DNA of 11,697 bases from Cellvibrio sp. (GTDB lineage Bacteria > Pseudomonadota > Gammaproteobacteria > Pseudomonadales > Cellvibrionaceae), in the NCBI GenBank assembly GCA_021323495.1, contig JAJQJO010000073.1:1-11697 (forward strand), read 5' to 3'. Shown piece after piece: positions 6,366 through 11,697 of this stretch. Numbering within the stretch: the first letter of the stretch is position 1; each line of letters begins with the position of its first letter. The notes under the pieces are model-generated. The model was not told the DNA's origin, searched no databases, and was given only the letters and a program-made list of their open reading frames with translations. A program made the position numbers and the translations under genes.

Positions 6366-7718
6366 GTGGAATTAATCCAGACGATTGTCTCTTTTCTGGT
6401 GGCCTTGTTGATTCTGGTTTCCGTCCATGAGTTCGGGCACTTTTATGTCGCGCGACGCTGTGGAGTGAAAGTGCATCGCTTTTCGATTGGTTTTGGCAAA
6501 GTGCTTTGGTCCCGACGGGATAAACAAGGCACTGAATATGCGTTGGCCGCTTTGCCGCTGGGTGGTTACGTCAAGATGCTGGACGAGCGCGAAGGCGAGG
6601 TAGCACCGGAAGATCGCCACCAGGCGTTTAACAACAAAACGGTGTGGCAACGCATTGCGATTGTAGCGGCCGGGCCGCTGGCCAATTTTTTGTTGGCGAT
6701 ACTGCTTTTCTGGGTTTTGTTACTGCAAGGCCAGCGGGATTTGATCCCGATCATTGATACTGTTGAACCCGGTTCAATCGCGGCACAGGCCGGACTGGAA
6801 GCAGGGCAGGAAATTGTAGCGGTCGATGGTGAGCCAACCCCGACCTGGCAGGCTCTTAACAAAGCGTTGCTCAATCGTTTGGGCGAGTCAGGCAAGATCG
6901 CCTTCAAGGTAGCCTACCCGGATTCCCATTTTAACTATGAGTCCGAAGCGCAACTGGTCGAGTGGTTGCGCGAAGCCTCTGACCCCGATCCGGTGGCGGG
7001 TTTGGGGATCACCTTATATCTCCCTGAAATCCCTCCGATCATTGGTGAGGTTATTGCCAATAGCCCTGCAGAAAAAGCAGGATTAAAGACCGGCGATAAG
7101 ATTCTCCGCGTCGATGATCTTGCAATTAATGGATGGCAAGCCTGGGTTGAATATGTACGCAAATATCCAGGCAAAGCCTTGCAAGTGAGTCTGGAGCGGG
7201 ATACCCAATCTTTACAAGTAACGCTGATTCCCGAGTTGGTCGAAGAGAGTGGGCAGCATCTTGGTCGTGTTGGTGTGGGCGTGAAGGCCTACACATTGCC
7301 CGAGGAAATGATTCGTTCTTATAACTATTCGATCGCGGGCGCGTTTGTAGCCGGCGTCAATAAAACCTGGGAAACCTCGGGATTTGTTCTTTTATCAGTC
7401 AAAAAATTGATTCTTGGCGAAATTTCCACGAAAAACTTGAGTGGACCGATAACCATTGCTAAGGTGGCGGGCTCTTCGGCCGAGGGCGGCCTGAGAAGCT
7501 TTATTGGTTTTGTCGCTTTGCTCAGTGTGTTCCTGGCAGTCTTCAACCTCTTACCTATCCCGGTACTGGATGGCGGGCACTTATTTTATTACTTGATTGA
7601 AGTAATCAAGAGGAAACCGGTGTCCGACAAAGTGCAGATACTGGGGTATCAGGTTGGGCTCTTTCTGGTGATCAGCCTAAGCGTCCTTGCACTGTACAAC
7701 GACATAATGCGGCTTTGA
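6366..7718 (+). CDS. rseP: Site-2 zinc metalloprotease RseP
   Basis: RseP is an inner-membrane protease. In the sigma-E stress response it cuts the anti-sigma factor RseA (MucA in Pseudomonas) after the site-1 cut; it also clears remnant signal peptides. The protein is 450 residues, the same as I recall for E. coli. Zinc ligands are H21, E22 and H25 in VSVHEFGHFYVARR in the first membrane segment. The third ligand is D402 in the LDGGH motif, and N394 lies just before it in NLLPIPV. Two PDZ domains lie between: one around GSIAAQAGLEAGQEIVAVDG and one around NSPAEKAGLKTGDKILRVD. The family segment FSIGFGKVLW and a C-terminal membrane helix are present. GTG 6366 is chosen as it has GAGG at 6354-6357, eight bases upstream. 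It sits just before bamA, whose folding defects trigger this very response. Confidence 0.97.
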   Translation: MELIQTIVSFLVALLILVSVHEFGHFYVARRCGVKVHRFSIGFGKVLWSRRDKQGTEYALAALPLGGYVKMLDEREGEVAPEDRHQAFNNKTVWQRIAIVAAGPLANFLLAILLFWVLLLQGQRDLIPIIDTVEPGSIAAQAGLEAGQEIVAVDGEPTPTWQALNKALLNRLGESGKIAFKVAYPDSHFNYESEAQLVEWLREASDPDPVAGLGITLYLPEIPPIIGEVIANSPAEKAGLKTGDKILRVDDLAINGWQAWVEYVRKYPGKALQVSLERDTQSLQVTLIPELVEESGQHLGRVGVGVKAYTLPEEMIRSYNYSIAGAFVAGVNKTWETSGFVLLSVKKLILGEISTKNLSGPITIAKVAGSSAEGGLRSFIGFVALLSVFLAVFNLLPIPVLDGGHLFYYLIEVIKRKPVSDKVQILGYQVGLFLVISLSVLALYNDIMRL

Positions 7719-7775
7719 TCTGGCAATTCTGTGCCGGGCTGCGACCAACATTCATTTATGATTAGAACAGATTCT

Positions 7776-10448
7776 ATGAAGCGAGTTTTGATGCGAGTTA
7801 TTGGCTGTTTTCTAGCACTTTTCCTGTCTTTTGCAGTGCAGGCACAAACCTTTCGTGTAAGCGATATCCGTGTAGAAGGTTTACAACGTGTTTCGGCGGG
7901 AACTGTATTCAGTGTTCTGCCTATACGTGTTGGTGATGTCCTGAACCAGGCTGATATCCAAAATGCAACTCGTGAATTGTTTAAGGTTGGTTACTTCTCG
8001 GATGTAGCAATCAAGCGCGATGGCGATGTATTGGTATTAGTGATCAAAGAGCGTCCTGCGATTAATAAAATCGAGCTGGAAGGTAACAAGGCCATCAAAA
8101 CTGAAAACCTGATGGATAGCCTTAAAGAAAATAATTTATCTGAAGGTCAGATTTTCCAACGTGCTACTTTGGAAGGTATCACCCAGGCGCTGCAGCGCGA
8201 ATACGTAAACCAGGGGCGCTACGGTGCAAGTGTCAATATCGAAATTGAAGACATGCCGCGTAACCAGGTGAAGGTGTTGGTGAAGATTGACGAGGGTAGC
8301 CCGTCACGGATCAAGCAAATCAATATTGTGGGCAATAGTAGCTATAGCGAAGAAGAATTAATTGATTTATTTGAATTGAAAACCACGGGTATGTGGTCAT
8401 GGATTTCAGGTAACGACAAATACAACAAGGAAAAAATGAAAGGGGATCTGGAGCGTCTTGAATCCTGGTATATGGATCGCGGCTATCTGAATTTTAAAAT
8501 TGACTCTTCGCAAATTTCCTTGAGTCCGGACAAGGCTAAAATTTTTATCACCGTCAATATTACCGAGGGTGATATTTATAAAGTCAGCGATATCGAGCTG
8601 GCCGGTGATCCTGCAATTGATGAACAAATTATCCGTCGCATGATCTTGATGCAAAAAGGTCAGATATTTTCACAAATATTGATGACGACCTCGGAAGAAT
8701 ATGTCACCAAGCGTTTGGGCAATGAAGGCTATACCTTCGCTAAAGTGGAAGGCATGCCCGAACGCAACGATACTGACAAGACGGTAAAGATTACGTTTTT
8801 TATCGAACCTGGTAAACGCGCCTATGTAAATCGCGTTAATTTCCGTGGCAATACGAAAACCGTTGATGAGGTTTTACGCCGCGAAATGCGTCAGATGGAA
8901 GGCGGTTCCGCCAACTCCGCGCAAATCGAAAATTCCAAAGTACGTTTGGAACGCCTGGGTTTCTTCAAAGAAGTTAAAGTAGAGAACAAAGAAGTTCCCG
9001 GGACTTCTGACCAGATTGATGTTGAATATACGGTAGAAGAACAACCGTCCGGTAGCATGGGCTTACAGGTGGGATATGCCCAGTATTCCGGTCTGTTATT
9101 TTCAGCGAGCATCCAGCAAAACAACTGGTTTGGTACTGGTAAACAAGTTGGCTTTAGTTTTAGCCACAACCGTTATCAAACTTCCTATAACTTTAACTAT
9201 AACGATCCTTATTTCACTCCCGACGGTGTCAGCCGTGGTGTAAGTTTGTACTACACCGTAAGTGATTATGGTTCGTACAACGTAACGCCTTACAGCACCA
9301 ACGTCTATGGAGGCAAGCTTAATTTTGGTTATCCGATTTCCGACATAGAACGTATTGGCTTTGATATTGGTTTGCGCAGCCTGGAAGTAGAGCCAACTGC
9401 CTATTCCTCACAAGAAATTATTCGCACTCCATTTTGGAGTTCAAGGTTGGGTTATATTACCCAGTCTGAAAACTATGCGTTGATGCAGGATGTTGCCAAC
9501 GGTATCGATTTCCCTGCAGGTAGTTATTTGCCCAAAACCTTTACCGAAGACATGTTAGGTGAGCCGGGTTTCCTCGATCTTTATGGCGATACATTCAATG
9601 ATGCGCAAATAAGCATGTATTGGTTGCGTTCAACATTAAACCGGGGCGTGCTGGCCAACCGTGGCGCATCCCAACAATTGACATTCGAGCTGTCCTTGCC
9701 TGGTGGTGATTTGCAGTACTATAAACTTGACTACACAGGGCAATTTTTCAAACCGTTAACGCGCGCGCTCACTTTACGTTTGCATACCCGTTTAGGTTAC
9801 ACCGGTGCATACGGTGATCTCGAAGTGTTACCGTTCTTTGAACATTATTATGCGGGTGGATTTGGTTCGGTGCGGGGCTTTGAACGCAACACCCTGGGTC
9901 CGCGGAGTTCTCCACAACGCAGTGCGATTGAAACTACTACGCCTACCACCTGGGACGACTTGAATGGCGATGGTATTCCACAAAATAGTGAAGTCAGCGG
10001 GCAAGCCTATGTCCTGTGTGAAGATCCTGAAGCCCCTGGTATAGGTACGAACTCCAACGGTTATCCGCGGGTTTGTAACCCGGGCGAATTAATGAGCGAT
10101 ATGATTGTAGGCAGTACTTATACCAGTAAGACCCGCGGTGCCTTTGGCGGTAACATATTGATTCAGGGCGGTGCGGAAATTTTGTTCCCACTACCTTTTA
10201 TCAAGGATCAGCGTTCCTTGCAGACGACTTTCTTCCTGGATGCAGGTAACGTGTTTGATACGGATTGTGGGGCAACCCAGTTAAATTGTTACGATGTAGG
10301 CCTTAGCCATATAAACGCCTCTGTCGGTCTTGGTTTAACCTGGATTTCCGGTTTTGGCCCGATGACGTTCAGTATTGCAGAGCCACTGCAAGAAAATGAG
10401 TACGATCGTACAGAAGTGTTCCAGTTTTCCTTGGGGCAAACTTTCTAA
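7776..10448 (+). CDS. bamA: Outer membrane beta-barrel assembly protein BamA
   Basis: BamA is the core of the BAM complex and folds beta-barrel proteins into the outer membrane. From ATG 7776 it has 890 residues: a signal peptide (MKRVLMRVIGCFLALFLSFA then VQA, cut likely before Q24), five POTRA domains (about 24-422) and a 16-strand barrel to the terminal Phe. The loop-6 motif VRGF is at 699-702. POTRA landmarks such as NIVGNSSYSEEELIDLF and LRREMRQMEGG match the family well. It is about 80 residues longer than the E. coli protein (810). Extra sequence lies at about 535-624 (loop 4 by eye) and 703-793 (loop 6). The latter has a calcium-loop-like D-L-N-G-D-G-I-P-Q-N-S-E (728-739) and cysteines 748 and 767; C831 and C838 are in loop 7. 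The start is uncertain: GTG 7731, ATG 7758, 7776 and 7791 are in frame and none has a strong ribosome site. Confidence 0.97.
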   Translation: MKRVLMRVIGCFLALFLSFAVQAQTFRVSDIRVEGLQRVSAGTVFSVLPIRVGDVLNQADIQNATRELFKVGYFSDVAIKRDGDVLVLVIKERPAINKIELEGNKAIKTENLMDSLKENNLSEGQIFQRATLEGITQALQREYVNQGRYGASVNIEIEDMPRNQVKVLVKIDEGSPSRIKQINIVGNSSYSEEELIDLFELKTTGMWSWISGNDKYNKEKMKGDLERLESWYMDRGYLNFKIDSSQISLSPDKAKIFITVNITEGDIYKVSDIELAGDPAIDEQIIRRMILMQKGQIFSQILMTTSEEYVTKRLGNEGYTFAKVEGMPERNDTDKTVKITFFIEPGKRAYVNRVNFRGNTKTVDEVLRREMRQMEGGSANSAQIENSKVRLERLGFFKEVKVENKEVPGTSDQIDVEYTVEEQPSGSMGLQVGYAQYSGLLFSASIQQNNWFGTGKQVGFSFSHNRYQTSYNFNYNDPYFTPDGVSRGVSLYYTVSDYGSYNVTPYSTNVYGGKLNFGYPISDIERIGFDIGLRSLEVEPTAYSSQEIIRTPFWSSRLGYITQSENYALMQDVANGIDFPAGSYLPKTFTEDMLGEPGFLDLYGDTFNDAQISMYWLRSTLNRGVLANRGASQQLTFELSLPGGDLQYYKLDYTGQFFKPLTRALTLRLHTRLGYTGAYGDLEVLPFFEHYYAGGFGSVRGFERNTLGPRSSPQRSAIETTTPTTWDDLNGDGIPQNSEVSGQAYVLCEDPEAPGIGTNSNGYPRVCNPGELMSDMIVGSTYTSKTRGAFGGNILIQGGAEILFPLPFIKDQRSLQTTFFLDAGNVFDTDCGATQLNCYDVGLSHINASVGLGLTWISGFGPMTFSIAEPLQENEYDRTEVFQFSLGQTF

Positions 10449-10485
10449 CAATAATTTTTTAATATCATTTCAAGAGGAATAGATT

Positions 10486-10998
10486 GTGACTGTTACACAA
10501 AAAATGTTTGCTGTGGTTGCACTATCATTAGTGTCCGCTATGTCTTGGGCCCAAGGTAAAGTAGTTGTGCTTGATCCGACCGGGGCAGTAATGGGCACTG
10601 CAGCGGCAAAAGCCAAAATTGAAAAATTGCAAAAGAGTGCAGAATTTGCTGCGGCCAAAGCGAAGCTGGATGGTTTGGCAGCAGATATCAAGGCATTGCA
10701 AACTGAATATCAGAAAGATGGCCTGACCTGGAGCGCAGAAAAGCGCGCCGAGAGTGAAAAGAAATTGCAAAGCCTGGGGCAGGATTACCAATTCCAGGGT
10801 AAAAAGTTACAGACTGAACAACAGGCATTGATGCAACAGATCATGCAGGAAGTTGGTCCGAAAATGGAAGCCGTTGTAAAACAACTGGTTGAGTCAGAAG
10901 GCATCAGCATGATTGTTGATGCAAAAGCCGTAATGATGTCAAAACCAGAAAATGATTTGACACCCAAGGTAACTGCTCTGCTTGATAAAGCCAAATAA
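10486..10998 (+). CDS. skp: Periplasmic chaperone Skp/OmpH
   Basis: Skp is a trimeric periplasmic chaperone that holds unfolded outer membrane proteins on the way to BamA. The 170-residue product has a signal peptide (MTVTQKMFAVVALSLVSAMS followed by WAQG, cut likely before Q23). Next come a first beta strand, GKVVVLDPTGAVMG, long charged helices rich in Ala, Lys, Glu and Gln that fit the coiled-coil tentacles (about 40-125), and the C-terminal strand ISMIVDAKAVM, as in E. coli VDLVVDANAV-like sequence of the family. GTG 10486 is chosen because GAGG lies about nine bases upstream in AAGAGGAAT; ATG 10504 would shorten the signal peptide's positive end. It lies 37 bases after bamA and 17 bases before lpxD, the conserved order. 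The sequence is low in complexity, so family identity rests on pattern and neighbours together. Confidence 0.93.
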   Translation: MTVTQKMFAVVALSLVSAMSWAQGKVVVLDPTGAVMGTAAAKAKIEKLQKSAEFAAAKAKLDGLAADIKALQTEYQKDGLTWSAEKRAESEKKLQSLGQDYQFQGKKLQTEQQALMQQIMQEVGPKMEAVVKQLVESEGISMIVDAKAVMMSKPENDLTPKVTALLDKAK

Positions 10999-11015
10999 GG
11001 CTGAGTTTTTTGAAA

Positions 11016-11697
11016 ATGAAGCGTTCTTATTTATTGACTGAACTTGCGCAACTGCTGGGTGCAGAGTTGCGTGGTGATGGACAGCAAGAAATAAGGGCGC
11101 TTGCTACTTTGCAATCTGCAGGCAAAACAGATCTGGGTTTTATTGCTAATCCTGCATATAAAAAGCATTTGTCGTTGACTCGGGCTGGTGCAGTATTGAT
11201 CAACACTGAGCTTGTTGATGAATTTGCGGGCAATAAATTAGTGGTTCCGAATCCTTATATTGCTTATGCCCGTCTCTCGGAAATCTTCGAATTCCTTCGC
11301 GAACCTTATTCCGGCGTTCATCCCTCTGCAGTCATAGGGGAAGAATGTAGCTTGGGCCAGAATATCTCCGTTGGTGCCAATGCGGTCATCGGTGATGGGG
11401 TTACCCTGGGGGATGGCGTAATAGTGGGCCCTGGTTCCTATATCGGTAACGATAGTGTTATCGGCGCTAATACCAGGCTTGCGGCTAATGTGAGTATTTA
11501 TCACGGTGTCAGTATTGGTACGGACTGTATTTTCCACAGTGGTTGTGTGATTGGTGCAGATGGTTTTGGGTTTGCCCCTGAGGCAGGTGGTTGGCTTAAG
11601 ATCCACCAGCTGGGCGGGGTGCAAATTGGTAATAAAGTTGAAGTTGGAGCGTCTACTTGTATTGACCGTGGCGCATTGGATGATACCTGGATTGAAG
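11016..11697 (+). CDS. lpxD: UDP-3-O-(3-hydroxyacyl)glucosamine N-acyltransferase, N-terminal part
   Basis: LpxD adds the second hydroxyacyl chain, from acyl carrier protein, to the glucosamine amine in the third step of lipid A synthesis. 227 codons are seen and the frame is open at the window end. The family length is about 340, so about a third is missing, including the catalytic His of the QIAHN-type motif. The N-terminal uridine-binding domain (about 1-100) begins MKRSYLLTELAQLLGAELRG and includes FIANPAYKKHL and NPYIAYARL. The left-handed beta helix of hexapeptide repeats starts near HPSAVIG and continues through SVGANAVIGDGVTLGDGVIV. VIGADGFGFAPEAGGWLKI and TCIDRGALDD are strongly LpxD-like. 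ATG 11016 has only a poor ribosome site, so translation may follow from skp, which ends 17 bases before. Confidence 0.96.
   Translation, partial: MKRSYLLTELAQLLGAELRGDGQQEIRALATLQSAGKTDLGFIANPAYKKHLSLTRAGAVLINTELVDEFAGNKLVVPNPYIAYARLSEIFEFLREPYSGVHPSAVIGEECSLGQNISVGANAVIGDGVTLGDGVIVGPGSYIGNDSVIGANTRLAANVSIYHGVSIGTDCIFHSGCVIGADGFGFAPEAGGWLKIHQLGGVQIGNKVEVGASTCIDRGALDDTWIE

Noticed and set aside
7432..7470. AAAACTT in rseP as part of a sigma-E promoter for bamA
   Set aside because: No TCTGA-like -10 follows at about 16 bases, so the sigma-E pattern is not met.
10460..10465. TAATAT before skp as a -10 box
   Set aside because: There is no -35 at the right distance (CAAACT at 17 bases), and the A/T-rich gap of 37 bases gives such matches easily.
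11238..11624. 128-codon minus-strand open frame opposite lpxD
   Set aside because: It mirrors the hexapeptide-repeat coding sequence of lpxD, whose regular codon pattern keeps the opposite strand free of stops.

Overview
The window is a chromosomal segment from a gammaproteobacterium. Nine consecutive plus-strand genes run pyrH, frr, uppS, cdsA, dxr, rseP, bamA, skp, lpxD. This is the order I know from Pseudomonas and its relatives; E. coli has dxr directly after frr. Moderate GC content and the protein sequences make me lean towards the Cellvibrio group, but that is an inference, not a demonstrated placement.

Left part (1-2125). A small GNAT-type acetyltransferase gene on the plus strand converges on a membrane-bound diguanylate cyclase gene on the minus strand, and their stop codons overlap by 4 bases. 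The cyclase gene is divergent from pyrH. The gap of about 230 bases between them holds a 13-base perfect palindrome and a candidate extended -10 promoter for pyrH. In many gammaproteobacteria rpsB and tsf stand immediately upstream of pyrH. Here they do not, so this is the accessory or rearranged part of the window.

Centre (2126-7718). pyrH and frr (UMP kinase and ribosome recycling factor) are coupled by an ATGA overlap. A 143-base non-coding gap with small inverted and direct repeats follows. Then uppS and cdsA (overlapping by 8 bases), dxr and rseP form a tight run. They supply the undecaprenyl carrier, CDP-diacylglycerol, the first committed step of the MEP isoprenoid pathway, and the site-2 protease of the envelope stress response. 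Dxr feeds the isoprenoid precursors that UppS uses.

Right part (7719-11697). bamA, skp and the first two thirds of lpxD form the outer-membrane biogenesis part: the beta-barrel insertase, its periplasmic chaperone, and an acyltransferase of lipid A synthesis. lpxD runs off the window end.

The housekeeping genes look intact, with expected catalytic motifs and lengths. The main departure is BamA. It is about 80 residues longer than the E. coli protein as I remember it, with two extra surface segments of about 40 residues each. One carries a calcium-loop-like motif and a cysteine pair inside loop 6. No RNA genes, mobile elements or CRISPR arrays were seen, and I found no clearly undescribed multi-gene system.
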